Below the pieces are notes generated by a model. That model was not told the origin of the DNA. It saw nothing but the letters and a program-made list of their open reading frames with translations, and did not search any database. Made by a program: the position numbers and the translations under genes. A DNA stretch of 64,000 bases from Prionace glauca. Lineage: Eukaryota > Chordata > Chondrichthyes > Carcharhiniformes > Carcharhinidae. Positions 34,035 through 44,297 of this stretch are shown one piece after another; positions within the stretch are counted from its first letter, which is position 1, and every line of letters begins with the position of its first letter. Location: contig CM075760.1 in the NCBI GenBank assembly GCA_037974335.1, forward strand, positions 38,840,182-38,904,181, read 5' to 3'.

Positions 34035-34400
34035 CACAAGGGGTTAATGTACAAGTGCAGCAATTAATTAGAAAATAACATAGAATGTTATCACTTATTA
34101 TGAGGGAATGTATTGCAAAAATAGGCAGGGCATGTTTTCGTTATACAGGGTATTTGTGAGACCATATTTGGAGAATTGTGCACAATACTTGCCTCCTTAT
34201 TTAATGGTAATGCTTTAGAAAATATTCGAAGGTTTGTAAAACTATTACCAGAATGAGTAGGTTATTTTACAAAGATGGTGATGCTGGGTTTGCATCCACT
34301 AGAGTTTAGAAGAGAAAGAGGCAACTTTATTAAAACCTTTCAAACCGTAAGAGACGTTAACAGGTTGGATGTGGAGTGGATGTTTCCTCTTTCCCAGAAT
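34035..34400 (+). mobile_element. Old CR1-type LINE remnant
   Basis: It shows degraded 'gaccatatttggagaattgt' (RPYLENC), 'gggtttgcatccactagagt' and the 'DVNRLDVEWMFPL' block. No frame survives. Confidence 0.6.
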
Positions 34401-34697
34401 TGTAGCTGTTACTGGATATTTCTGTGTCTCTATGTTACTCGGAGTGTATCTGTCTGGGCTCTTGGTTCTGTGTCTGTTTCTGATGCGGTTGTACTGTCCA
34501 CGGGAGGGCGTTCTGTGATCACTTACAAAACATCACGGCCTTCTTCTTCAGAAAGTTTCTATTGGCCCATATAAAATGGGAGGGGAAATAAACCCCAGCC
34601 AATGGTATGGCATACTCCTTCTCTTTCAAATTCTCACATTCCAAATCGGTTATAGCCAGAGATTCGTGTTTCAGTTCCTGGAGTTCAGTCTGGAACC

Positions 34698-35178
34698 ATG
34701 AGGGTGAAAATATTTCTAACTCTGGTTATTGTCCTGATCGCAGGTCAGTGAAACTGGAATCTTCCAAAAGTACATCGTAATCCTTTTGTAATCTCGTTTT
34801 CCCATCGCTGTTTGATTATTGTCTTCCTCTTAATCCTAACCCACTGTGTGTCTGCTGTTTATCTTCAGAGATGAGTAACGGAGACTCGGTGTCCCAGTTG
34901 AAACCAAGAGTTGAAACAGCCGAGGGTGAAGATTCAGCAATATCCTGCAATTACTCTGTATCGAGTTCAGCTACAAGCTATGGCCTGTTCTGGTATCGCC
35001 AGTATCCACACCGAGCTCCTCAGTATCTGCTCAGAGCCGATAGTTATGGGTTTAACGACACAGCTCCCGGCTTTGAGCATTTCAGCGGGAATCTCAGCCT
35101 GAAACAAAGCACTTTTCACTTGTCCATGAAAGGTTTGAAGTTGACAGACAGCGCCGTGTATTACTGTGCACTGAGACC
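34698..35178 (+). CDS. TCR V segment (V7), two exons
   Basis: Leader exon 34698-34743 (MRVKIFLTLVIVLIA), donor gtcagt, 125-bp intron, acceptor 'tgtttatcttcag', V exon 34869-35178. Key residues are Cys in AISC, Trp in GLFWYRQ and DSAVYYCALRP. The phase-1 exon joint, the residue pattern and the strong recombination signal make this a good candidate for a functional segment. Confidence 0.9.
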
Positions 35179-35217
35179 CACAGTGAATAAGGCTCCCACG
35201 GACCTCATACAAAAACC
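35179..35217 (+). promoter_or_regulatory. 23-spacer recombination signal of V7
   Basis: Heptamer CACAGTG (35179-35185), 23-bp spacer, nonamer ACAAAAACC (35209-35217): consensus at both ends. Confidence 0.92.
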
Positions 35218-35219
35218 GG

Positions 35220-35955
35220 TGTAAGTTCATCATCAATGGTTCTGTATAAAAAAGTGTTGCATCTTATCGACATATACAGAGAATTAAGCCCACAACACAG
35301 CCCGGTCTGAATTGTATTCCCTCGCTGAGGTTAACGATCGTCACTGTTGAGAAATGTGACATTTGGCGCTCAGATTACTCCCGGATCAAACTCAATTACT
35401 TTCTGATCCAATACACACAAACACGCAGATCTCCGGGGTGAATAACTTTATCAATTTGTAGTCATCATCGTTCTGGATCAGGTACCTAGCTGTAAGGCGA
35501 TTTCTAAAGTGATCTGTTGTGAAATTCAGCTCCAGTGTTGTCCCATTCTAAAGTCCCTTGAGTAGAAATAATGACTGAAATCTGTCCTTTCCCGGGACAA
35601 GAATAACTCCGGTGAAACCGTGTCTCAGTGTGGAGTTCCGTGACTACTTATCCCATATTCATAAAACACCTCATTATTATTTGTTGTCATGCTCTAGATG
35701 CATTCATTAATACATGTTCATCAGATCGTTGACAAAATACTTAATTTTCCACATTAATTAGAAAGAAAAATCGATCCAAAGAAATATTTTCATAATGAGT
35801 TCGAAGGAAAACGAGTTAAATCCAGGAACATACAGAATGAGGGAAAATGTGAGAGAGAGAAAGAGGGAGGAAGTGTAGACACCCACAGCCAGGGACGGAA
35901 TGTGATTGGTGAGTGTCAGCCCTATTAAACCTTTCACTCACAGCGAATGGTCCAC
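35220..35955. other. No gene seen
   Basis: 3' flank of V7 and 5' flank of V8; nothing else recognised. Confidence 0.4.
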
Positions 35956-35958
35956 AGC

Positions 35959-35986
35959 TGACATCAGAGCTGAGACACCAGCCAAT
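35959..35986 (+). promoter_or_regulatory. Candidate V8 promoter elements
   Basis: TGACATCA (35959-35966), close to the TCR V decamer core, is followed by CCAAT (35982-35986), about 130 bp before the leader ATG. Confidence 0.4.
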
Positions 35987-36118
35987 GGCAGCACTGATAA
36001 CCGGCCCCCAGTTTCCCAATGATTGAAGCTGCCTCTGACCTGAGTTTACTCTGTGATACAAGACTAGAAACAACAACACATTTCAAACAGTGTCGCCTTT
36101 TTCTTCCAAACAGGATCC

Positions 36119-36556
36119 ATGTGTTTCCTGTGTGCTTTACTGATAATAATGGTCATGTTGCCCGGTGGGTCTGAGCTCAAATCCTCAGTGTGCGTTTCAT
36201 GGGTTATTTTTATTCACAGATTTCTCACACATTCTATATGTTGTTACAGGAACCAGTGGCCAAGATTCAGTTTCCCAGGAGCCGCCTGAATTCACGGTTC
36301 AGGAAGGACAGACGGTAATATTGAACTGCAGTTACAAAACAACATCTACAGGCAATGCTCTTTTCTGGTACATCCAATATCCTGGGGAAGCTCCGAGATA
36401 TTTATTGAAGAAATATGGCACGAGTGGCGGAGAAAGGTCTCCAGATTTCCCTGACCGGTTTTCTGCTGATTTGGACCAAGTCAAGAAAACTGCTCCATTA
36501 AATATGACCGGGGTCCGTGTCTCTGACTCTGCCGTGTATCACTGTGCGCTGAGCCC
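36119..36556 (+). CDS. TCR V segment (V8), two exons
   Basis: Leader exon 36119-36164 (MCFLCALLIIMVMLP), donor gtgggt, 85-bp intron, acceptor 'atatgttgttacag', V exon 36250-36556. Cys in VILNC, Trp in LFWYIQ and Cys in DSAVYHCALSP are present. Two framework positions are unusual: Ile for Arg in WYRQ, and His for Tyr in YYC. The pseudogene V1 is its closest relative in the window. Probably usable, though the substitutions may reduce pairing. Confidence 0.82.
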
Positions 36557-36595
36557 CACACTGTTACAGAGGCGCAGTCAGCCCGTACAAAAACC
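36557..36595 (+). promoter_or_regulatory. 23-spacer recombination signal of V8
   Basis: Heptamer CACACTG (36557-36563), 23-bp spacer, nonamer ACAAAAACC (36587-36595). Confidence 0.85.
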
Positions 36596-36804
36596 AGTAA
36601 AGTCACTCTCACCTCCTCTCACTGAATCAGATCTGTGACCTGGATCATGAACTGCTAATATAACTAGAACATAATAAAAATACTAAATTGCCCGGATGCT
36701 TTATTTCTGCGATGCTGAATGTATCATTCTCTGTAAAATCCGCCTTTATAGTAGTTTCCCGGGTTCCGAGCAGCCGTTTAACTGGGAAATCTTGGTGAAA
36801 CCAT

Positions 36805-37002
36805 GGAGTATCTGCTGCAAACAAATAAATTCACTGGGAACACAGGGAGATCCCCTGGGGGCCGTTTCTCAGCGGAGTTCAATGATACAACCCGCACCGT
36901 CCCGTTGAAAGTGTCTAGAACAGAGCTGACAGACTCCGGGGTGTATTATTGCGCACTGAGACCCACAGAGACACAGAGCTGGGCTGAACCTGTACAAAAA
37001 CT
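36805..37002 (+). pseudogene. 5'-truncated TCR V segment (V9)
   Basis: Only the second half of a V exon is left, from MEYLL through 'TELTDSGVYYCALRP'. It is closely similar to V5 from the same point (MEFLL). No leader, first Cys or Trp is present; the sequence before 36800 is unrelated. The signal is intact: CACAGAG (36964-36970), 23 bp, ACAAAAACT (36994-37002). It is the plus-strand partner of V5 in an inverted duplication. Confidence 0.8.
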
Positions 37003-37269
37003 GTCAGAGCCTCACTCAACATAACAGAGCGTTAGGCAAACATTGTGATCAGAATGAGTCTGAAACGGAACCTAAAATCCTGGTGAATTCTCAAACTATT
37101 AATTACAATAAATGGTTTATTACTAAAAAATACATCACCAAAAAAGCAACGTGGCAGTTTAGGGAATGAATATGAGAATATTTATAGAATTTGATGACCC
37201 AAACTCTTTCGTTGTCATTGTAGAAAACAAAGCAGACAATTTAGACTCAGCAAAACATTTCAGTTAGTA

Positions 37270-38000
37270 ATACGGTAGGTGCCATGGACCAGGTACCATG
37301 CCCTGAGGTGGCGCTAGATAACCAGAGATTCCCATTAGCTTGCTCCGTGATGATACCTGACAAAGTCGGGCAGTTGTTTCCATTTCCTCCGGCAGTAACT
37401 CCTGCAGGAAACTCTCCTGTTGTTTTCACTTGTCATTCGGCTTATTGGAAGAATTTACAAGCAGATCATCAACCTGTGTGACCGGATAAGGAAAACATCC
37501 TCTATATCCATGAAGTGGAGATGGATCCCAGAATTTCTGGTCCAGAAGGCCTGTTTCTGTTCTACAGCTTCCGTAATTCACACATCGCCTCTTGAACTAA
37601 ATGCGCTGTGGTTTGTGGTGGTGTCTAGACGCGCAGATTTTGAAGTAAAGTTTATTATTCACAAGTAAGGCTTACATTCACAATGCAATTAAGTTACTGT
37701 GAAAATTCCCTAGTCGCCACACCACGGCGCTTATTCGGGTACACTGATCGAGAATTCAGCACGGCAAATGCAGCTGACGTCCTTCGGACTGTGGGAAGAA
37801 ACCGGAGCACACGGAGGAAACCCACGCAGATACTGGGAGGTGTGCAAACTCCACACACGGACAGTGACCCAAGCCAGGAATCGAACCCGGGTCCCTGGCG
37901 CTGAGAGGTAACAGTGTTAACCACTGTGCCGTTTCCTGTAACTCCAGCTGTCACCTGTGACAGGGGAAACTGACGGTTCTACAAGTTTTAGAGAAAGATG
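37270..38000 (-). repeat. Inverted duplicate of 29230-29660, carrying a SINE
   Basis: The mirror of 29230-29660, interrupted by the SINE at 37641-37936. The order V9 then this block mirrors the order of the left block then V5. Confidence 0.75.
37641..37936 (-). mobile_element. tRNA-derived V-SINE with defined borders
   Basis: Minus strand: tRNA-like head ('cggcacagtggttaacac', 'gggttcgattcctggc'), V-type core ('gcgtgggtttcctccgtg', 'tccggtttcttcccacagtc') and a tail 'aatgtaagccttacttgtga' then 'ataataaac'. The duplicate at 29295-29310 lacks it, which gives an empty site. The same family is cut by the window end at 63842. Confidence 0.85.
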
Positions 38001-38239
38001 AGGTCTTGGGGCATCATCTGTGAAAGAGCGACTTTCAATTTTATGTTGCTGCATCGGATTGCGGGTTTTCATTGTTGCAGTTTATCACATGTTTTATTAA
38101 TTTGATGTTATTACTGCAACAGCTGCTGCCTTTGTCATTTTGATTTTGCAACACTCTGCAATGCTGAGACTGGGGAGAGGAGTGAACAACAGGGAGCAGC
38201 ATTGCAGCTTCTCTCCCCCCATTGAAACTGGGATTGTTG

Positions 38240-38960
38240 CTCCATCTGCTGCACCATCCCCACCACATCCACTGGGGGCAATCTGGACAATGGGCTGCAG
38301 GCAGACCTCACTGCGCCTGCGCCACAATCACACCCATCGCCCGCGTTGCCAGGGGAGACGGCCAGCGGCCATGTTGCGTTGCCAGGGGAGAAGTCCAGCC
38401 GCCATCTTGCGTTGCCAGGGGAGACGGCGTCCCGCGCGCTGCACTTTGGTTGAAATCCTCTCCCGCACATGCGCCCAGGGAGTTCCATTTTAATCTTTTA
38501 ATATTTTGAATCTTGATGATTATTATTCACATCCTCACCCGTCAGACTTTCGGTTCCTTCTCCATTCGGGAACATCGTTTCTGTTTTTATTGCGTCTGTT
38601 TTTCAATCACCCCCGCGCGGTGCGCTCTGGGAAAATACTACAGCACATGCGCGGTTCCGCCACCTGCCGCTTTATAAAAATATGTATTTTATTTAATTTT
38701 AATTCCGCTCCCGGCGGGATTTCCGGGTGGGAATTTCTCTCATTTTCTACATTTCTGAACCGTCGCTTTTTCCTCGACGGGGGGGGGGGGAAGGGCTGAC
38801 AATGACGTCACGGCAATATGGCGGCTGGCCCCGCCTCTCTTCAAGTCCCGGATGTTCCGCTAACGAGCAGCGGCTGGGCCGGTGTGGGCAAGAGGTGACA
38901 CTGGGCGGAGCAGCGCCTGGGCGTATTACAGCGACCCCTGGTGGCCAGGAAGGGAAATAG
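38240..38960. promoter_or_regulatory. Orphan CpG island
   Basis: CpG-rich DNA inside the AT-rich V cluster. Visible sites: NRF1-like gcgcctgcgcc near 38314, three tandem X-box/YY1 units (38345-38443), a CRE TGACGTCA (38803-38810) and a YY1 site AATATGGCGGC (38815-38825). No ORF with a recognised domain lies next to it. It may be the start of an unseen spliced or non-coding transcript, or a relic ZNF-type promoter. Confidence 0.6.
38345..38443 (+). repeat. 33-bp tandem repeat x3 with X-box and YY1-like motifs
   Basis: 'gttgccaggggaga' recurs at 38345, 38378 and 38411, exactly 33 bp apart. Between the first two pairs lie 'gcggccatgttgc' and 'gccgccatcttgc' (YY1-type GCCATNTT). The first motif resembles an RFX X-box half site. 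Confidence 0.75.
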
Positions 38961-39189
38961 CAGCAGGACAGTCTCTGCCCAAAGGCTTCCCCAGTTCAGC
39001 TGCTCAGAGACACTGGGAACCTCTTCAACTGGAAACTTCAGCTTCTCACATTCACCTCCTGTGTTCAGTCATTGTTTAATAGACACCTCTGTAGTGAAAT
39101 CAGAAACAACTTGGTCATATTAAAGGGGATGGGAATCTGAACCATTCTGCTCATAAAGCTTTGCTTGCCTTGGAATTTCAATTGAAATG

Positions 39190-39680
39190 TTCAAGATGAG
39201 AATTTATAAATGTAAGTCATGTTGCATGTGGAACGCAAATGGATCCACTCTTTGCTACACATCTTTGCCATAAAATATATCCTATCCTGCGCTTCGCTCA
39301 GTGCGAGGGGTAAGGAGTGAGTGGTCAGGGAATGGATTGATCTCAACATCGACAAAATGATCAGGATCTCGCTGGTCTCAGTACTGAACACTGTTGGGAT
39401 TACGCACAATTCCCCCATGGAATGAGAGAGAATAAATTGGGCTCCGGTTGAAACGCCTCTGATACCAGTGAATAACTTTGGCAAACACCACACTTCAAAC
39501 AGACAGACCGAGAGCAGTTTCCAATATAGGAACTGAAGGCGAGGAACTGATCTCGTTAGAAAGAACAGAATAATAATTGGTGGAAGCTTTATTTAATCGC
39601 CACAACCACCTTCCCTTTCCAGCAGCTGAACTGTGAATATATTTTTGTTGTGCAGTGTGATTTCTTCCTGAGGTTATTAC
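39190..39680 (+). pseudogene. TCR V leader-intron relic without exons
   Basis: It matches the reverse complement of the V5 intron and flank (31205-31670): 'caaatggatccac', 'tgcgcttcgctcagtgcgag', 'gatctcgctggtctcagtac'. The leader exon to the left is unrecognisable and no V exon follows. Confidence 0.7.
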
Positions 39681-39744
39681 AGGTATCGCAGGTAGAAAAA
39701 AAAGTTCATTTTTAAACATCTATTCTCAAGATACCAATCTTACC

Positions 39745-39910
39745 CCCACATAATCATCTATGTAATTTATATAAATGACGAAGAATGGGGGAGCCGGCAT
39801 AGGTTCTTCTGAAACGCCATTGGACGCTGGCTTCCAGCCCCAAAGGCAGCCTTCTGCCATCACCCTCTTTCTCCTATCACCCATGTTAGTTTCCCGGGCC
39901 CCATGAACGT
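39745..39910 (-). mobile_element. CR1 reverse transcriptase fragment
   Basis: The minus strand gives a diverged match to the 'SGVPQGSVLGPLLFVIYIND' block (here SNGVSEEPMPAPPFFVIYIN). Short. Confidence 0.55.
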
Positions 39911-40000
39911 GTCTTGTTTATACCATATATTCATTTGGGGTGATTGAATTGAAATGCCCTTCACCAAATTAATCATCTGATTAATTGAGAAATTAAAGAA

Positions 40001-40072
40001 AGGTTCTACCGAGATTTGAATTCGGTTCGCTGGATTCAAAGTCCAGAGTGCTCACCATTACACCACAGAACC
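40001..40072 (-). tRNA. tRNA-Gln (TTG)
   Basis: 72 nt on the minus strand; acceptor stem ggttctg/tagaacc, D arm gtgtaatggtgagcac, anticodon loop ctttgaa (anticodon TTG), T loop ttcaaat. One A-C mismatch in the T stem raises a small doubt about function. Confidence 0.85.
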
Positions 40073-40089
40073 GAACACACCACAGAAAC

Positions 40090-40495
40090 CTGCAAGTGAT
40101 CATGCAATACTTCTGCCAGTTTGAATCAGTCCCATTCCGTAATCGTGTCAATTACCCACAACAATTCATATTTAAAGTGTCTATGCTGGTTCCCCCGTAA
40201 TACTGAGTACATTACCTCCTACTGCATTAAGTTTCATTGTAGCTCATCACATTCAAAGAGAATTATTGGCATCCTCCTATATAAACCTTACTGTAGTAAA
40301 GCCGCGGAACCACCAGCTTATCACAACTCTCAAGTACTATTAAATTTCATAACTGAATGCGAATCTTAAACCCAAATCTGGAAATTATGTGTGTAAGTGG
40401 AAAAAGTAAAATCTACTCCACTATTAGCCAGGTTTGCGTTGAGTTGAAAATGTCATGTTCAGATCGTCAAGAACAGTAAAAGGACATTGATAGGG
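40090..40495. other. No gene seen between tRNA loci
   Basis: The part from 40380 on may be a diverged extension of the duplicated block; otherwise nothing was recognised. Confidence 0.35.
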
Positions 40496-40499
40496 TGCA

Positions 40500-40740
40500 A
40501 AACTCTGACGATGGAGATGATGATACGGGGTAAAATCTGGCTAATGATGGAGTAGATTTTATTTTTTCCACTCACACAAATATTTCCCAATTGGGTTCAA
40601 ATCTGGTGCTAAATGATTTTTAAAAAAACTGTCCACTGAATTAAGCACAAAACTGTCCGACTTCCAAAGGAGCGGAGGCACTTTTCATTCAGAAAATAGT
40701 GATTGAGATATTAACAAAGCAAGATTGTGAACGACTCATT
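40500..40740 (+). repeat. Segmental duplication, copy 3 (partial)
   Basis: It matches 17160-17360 and the reverse of 52020-52210 ('gatgatacggggtaaaatct', 'gactta/gattttatt', 'tttccactcacacaaata', 'cagaaaatagtgattgaga'). It leads straight into the tRNA-Lys gene. Confidence 0.7.
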
Positions 40741-40797
40741 TTAAGCGGTGACATTCTGGAGAAATGGAATTCTCCCAATAAAGTTTTAGAATAATGG

Positions 40798-40870
40798 CGC
40801 CCAACGTGGGGCTCGAACCCACGACCCTGAGATTAAGAGTCTCATGCTCTACCGACTGAGCTAGTCGGGC
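40798..40870 (-). tRNA. tRNA-Lys (CTT)
   Basis: 73 nt on the minus strand: gcccgac acceptor pairing with gttgggc, D arm tagctcagtcggtagagca, anticodon loop actcttaatc (CTT), T arm cgtgggttcgagccccacg. All stems pair as in vertebrate tRNA-Lys, so it is likely functional. Confidence 0.93.
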
Positions 40871-40874
40871 ACAT

Positions 40875-41500
40875 TACATCAGCGATACTTCAAATCCTAA
40901 AATAGGCAGACAGCAAATGTGCATTTCCAAATGGCATCTCGTTATTCTGATTTCAAAGTGTAAAATGTACTCGATCTACAAAATCGCCAAGGTTCCAATG
41001 CATTCCTGTCAATCATCATTAACATCATTCTCATCTTCCGCTTCTTTGCCGCAGCTCCTTCTAAGCATAACAGACTCCTCTTACATCTGACATGACCTTC
41101 TGAACTAATGTGAATCAGGTTTGTGTTGGAAAAAACAGCTTATTCACATCGGTGAGCTGAGTCACTTTGGCAAACACAGAGAGTGGGAGAGGCCTCAGGA
41201 GAAACAAGCCCGCCTCAAAGAGCAAACCAGTTGGAAATTTGGCAGAGGCCGAATCACCACAGATACTAGAACCTGAAATTATAAGATCATCCAGCCACAC
41301 TGACTCATTCACATCACCATAACCATTGCCTTGACCGCACTGATTAGAATATGGGAAATAAGGTCATAAGTGGGCCAATTGGCTCCTCGAGCATTCTCAG
41401 CTGCTCAATAAGAATATCCTCAACTTTTACACTGTTCTGTTTACTTTTCTGTAGCATCTTAATCTGGTGAATATACAAATAAGGTGAATATCCCTGGAGG
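40875..41500. other. No gene seen
   Basis: Short open frames only; a possible degraded LINE tail at 41360-41440. Confidence 0.35.
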
Positions 41501-41504
41501 ATGA

Positions 41505-41600
41505 TGGTTTAAATCTGAAACGTTAACTATGTTTTTCTCCAGACTTGTTGAGTTGATCCAGCATTTCCTGTTTTTATTTCAGATTTCCAATATCACACTG
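41505..41600 (+). repeat. Short interspersed repeat (relative of 14399-14487)
   Basis: 'tctgaaacgttaactatgtt', then 'ccagcatttcctgtttttat' is the longer form of the same short element; weakly conserved. Confidence 0.5.
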
Positions 41601-42269
41601 TTATTCTTTTATTATCTGATGAATAAATAACAACATTTGTTCATCTGGGACTATGGTGACTTTATTTGCCCTGATCTTATTAAATGGTGGAGCAGGCTGA
41701 ATGTGATTTATGACTTTGTCTTACTCCATTTATTCTGTTTCCTGGCGGCACCAGATATGACGCCAATTGCTTCCTCTGGCAGCGCTGATGACAAGTTTAT
41801 GTTACTAAATTCAGCATGGCAAATAACTGTGGGAGAGTGTGTTCGAATCACACCACTGCCAAATGTTAATTTGTTTTAAAGGTCATGGAATCCATTTCGT
41901 TGTTCAAATAAACAAAAGAAAAATGCAATTGAATGTATCATTGCTCATTTTAACAGGAAGAAGCAGCAGAGGCAATGTGGATACAGATTGATGTGGACAA
42001 GAGACAGGTTTATGGAACTAGTTTAATTTCTCCTCCAGGAGGCCGAATTTGTTTCGAGTCGGGCTATCGCCGTGTATCCATAATGTACTGATTATCATGC
42101 CCATCTCCAAACGCTTTGAATTTCTAAGCCATTCGGATTTCAGAATTTGCCACCAACATTAACTGACCTTTGGAGAATTTGCTGCATCATCTGATTCTAA
42201 ACTTAGGAATCACTCGGCAAAAATTCTCGAGAAGGAAGAGCGACATCTAGTTTCTTCTTGAAAACACAC

Positions 42270-42465
42270 AACGTTTTGGCCTCAACTACTTTCCTGTGGT
42301 AGTGAATTCCATGATTTCGCTACTCTCTGGGTGAAGAAATCTCTGCTCACCTCAGTCCCAAAAGATTTAAACCTAACCTTCAAACTGCCACTCTTAGTTC
42401 TGGACTCCCCCATTATCGGGAAAATTCTTTCTGGATCTATTCTGTCTAATCCTCGAGAGGGAGCA
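42270..42465 (-). mobile_element. CR1-type LINE 3' fragment
   Basis: On the minus strand it reads 'LDRIDPERIFPIMGESRTKS', 'FFTQRVAKSWNSLPQESS'. It lies head to head with the plus-strand LINE that begins at 42466; because their ORF segments overlap, they are two insertions rather than one inverted copy. Confidence 0.7.
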
Positions 42466-43230
42466 CAGCGAAGATTTAACAGGCTGATTTCTGGGATGAT
42501 AGATTTGTCATATGAAGAGTGACTAAATCGGTTAGGATTGTATTCACCGGAGTTTCGAAGGCTGAGACGGGATATGATAAAGTCTTTTAAAATCCTAACA
42601 GAGTTAAGCAGTGAAGATTCAGAAAGAATGTTCCGAGTGATGGAGGAGTCCAGAACTTGGCATGGTAGCAAAGTAGTTAGCACTGTCTGTGTGGAGTTAG
42701 CACATTCTCCTCGTGTCTCCGGGTGCTCCGGTTTTCTCCCACAGTCCAAAGATGTGTGGGTTAGGTTGATTGGCCGTGCTAAAAAATTGCCCTTAGCGTC
42801 CTGAGATGCGTAGTTTGAGGGATTAGTGGGTAAATATTGGGGATATGGGGGTAGGGCCCGGGTGGGATTGTAGTCGGTGCAGACTCGATAGGCCGAATGG
42901 CATTTTTCTGAAGTGTAGGGTTTTTATGATTCTAACTCGGGGTCATAGTTTGAAGAAAGAGGGGTTAGCCTATTAGAACTCAAATGGGAAGAAATTTCTT
43001 CAGCTGAAGGGTGGTGAACGTATAGAATTCACTACCACTATTTGAGACTAAAACGTTTTCCGATTTCAAGAAGAAAATAGATATAGCTCTTGGGACTGAA
43101 GGGATCAAAGCATATGAGAGGAAAGAGGAATCAGGATATTAAATTTGATGATCAACCATGTTCAAATGAATGGCGGAGCAGGCTCTATGGGCTGAATGGC
43201 GTATTCCTGCTTCTATTTGTCTATGTAATC
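42466..43230 (+). mobile_element. CR1-type LINE 3' end, interrupted by a SINE
   Basis: It begins in 'AQRRFNRLISGMIDLSYEE', runs through 'LYSPEFRRLRRDMIKSF', and after the SINE (42655-42935) resumes at 'ggggtcatagtttgaag' to the 3' end 'gggctgaatggcgtattcct'. Broken by stops. Confidence 0.7.
42655..42935 (+). mobile_element. HE1-like V-SINE inside a LINE
   Basis: It has a shortened tRNA-like head ('catggtagcaaagtagttag'), core ('ccgggtgctccggttttctc', 'ccacagtccaaagatgtgtg') and tail ('ggtgcagactcgataggccg', 'aagtgtagggtttttatgat'). 'aacttgg' before and 'aactcgg' after suggest a 7-bp target duplication. Confidence 0.8.
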
Positions 43231-43329
43231 CTCCTGGAATTTTATTAGTTTTTGTGAGATTTCGTCTCACTGTTTTGAACTCTTTAAATAGAATTCTAAC
43301 TCATTCATTCTCTACTGAAATGACAAAAC

Positions 43330-43620
43330 TAACATCCCAAGAAACAGCCTGGTAAACCTTCTCTGCAATCCCTCTGAAGCGAGGACATCCTTTCTCGGAT
43401 GAGGACGTCAAAGCTACACACAATACTCCAGGTGTGGCCCCAACAATGCCCGATAGAATTGCAGCAAAACATCCCTATTCCTGTACTCAAACCCTCTTGC
43501 TATGAAGGTTAGCAAATCATTTTTCTTCTTTGCTGCCTGCTTTAACTGCACGTTTACTTTCAGCGACTCACGTACGAGGACATCAGGTTCTGGCTGAGTA
43601 TCCATCTCTCACATGCTCTA
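43330..43620 (-). mobile_element. CR1-type LINE remnant
   Basis: The minus strand encodes 'DLLTFIARGFEYRNRDVLLQ' and 'FYRALLGPHLEYCV'. 5' and 3' ends are missing. Confidence 0.7.
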
Positions 43621-43639
43621 TCACTTTGGGGGGATAAGA

Positions 43640-43794
43640 AACTTCAAGCCCAAATTTTGACATCAAAGTTTAGTAAAGCTACCAAGATCACTGAGGTAAT
43701 GATTAACAAGGTCCTGATCTCCGACACCGCTGTGTATTTCAGTGTCATGAGTCCCCACACTGCTGCAGAGATGTCGCGGGTCCCAGTCAAAATT
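43640..43794 (+). pseudogene. TCR V segment fragment (V10)
   Basis: Only the end of framework 3 is left: 'KITEVMINKVLISDTAVYFS' then VMSP. Cys104 is Ser (YFS). Heptamer CACACTG (43756-43762) with a 23-bp spacer is followed by a poor nonamer GTCAAAATT (43786-43794). Confidence 0.7.
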
Positions 43795-44297
43795 CCACAG
43801 CGACAACTCCAGAGACTGAGCAGCAGAGGGCGCTCTCATACCGGTGAAGAGCAGCAATAATTCACTCAGCGGTGTGAGAGCCACGGGGATCTTTCTCAAC
43901 CTGCAAATAATACAAAACACAACAATAGATTGTGAGGTTCACTCATAGAACTATATTACTTTATGATTTCAATTTGCAACACATTAAAAATAGACTCCAC
44001 AAGTATATTTGTGGAACCTTAACTGTTTACCTGTTAATTGTCCTTGTTCCTTTCAATTTATTTTCTCACTCTGTCCCTTCCTGCCTCTGGTTTCCACTTT
44101 TCATCTGTAATTGCTTTGCCTTTTTTCCAATATTTAGTTCAACGATTCAGAACCTGATTTTCTGCTCGGCATCTTGATCAGTCCGGCAAAACTCCACTGA
44201 GCCACAAAAGGAAGCTATCAGGCGAGGCCAATGAATAACAAAGATTCTCTCCCTTTCTGTCCATCGCCATTGGAACATTTCTTCGAATAGGCACCAT

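Noticed and set aside
38135-38509. Overlapping ~100-residue frames in the CpG island
   Set aside because: They occur in several frames on both strands of GC-rich repeats and have no domain; no gene is claimed.
42270-43230. One LINE with a twin-priming inversion
   Set aside because: The minus-strand and plus-strand parts cover the same ORF segment, whereas twin priming gives non-overlapping parts. Two separate insertions fit better.
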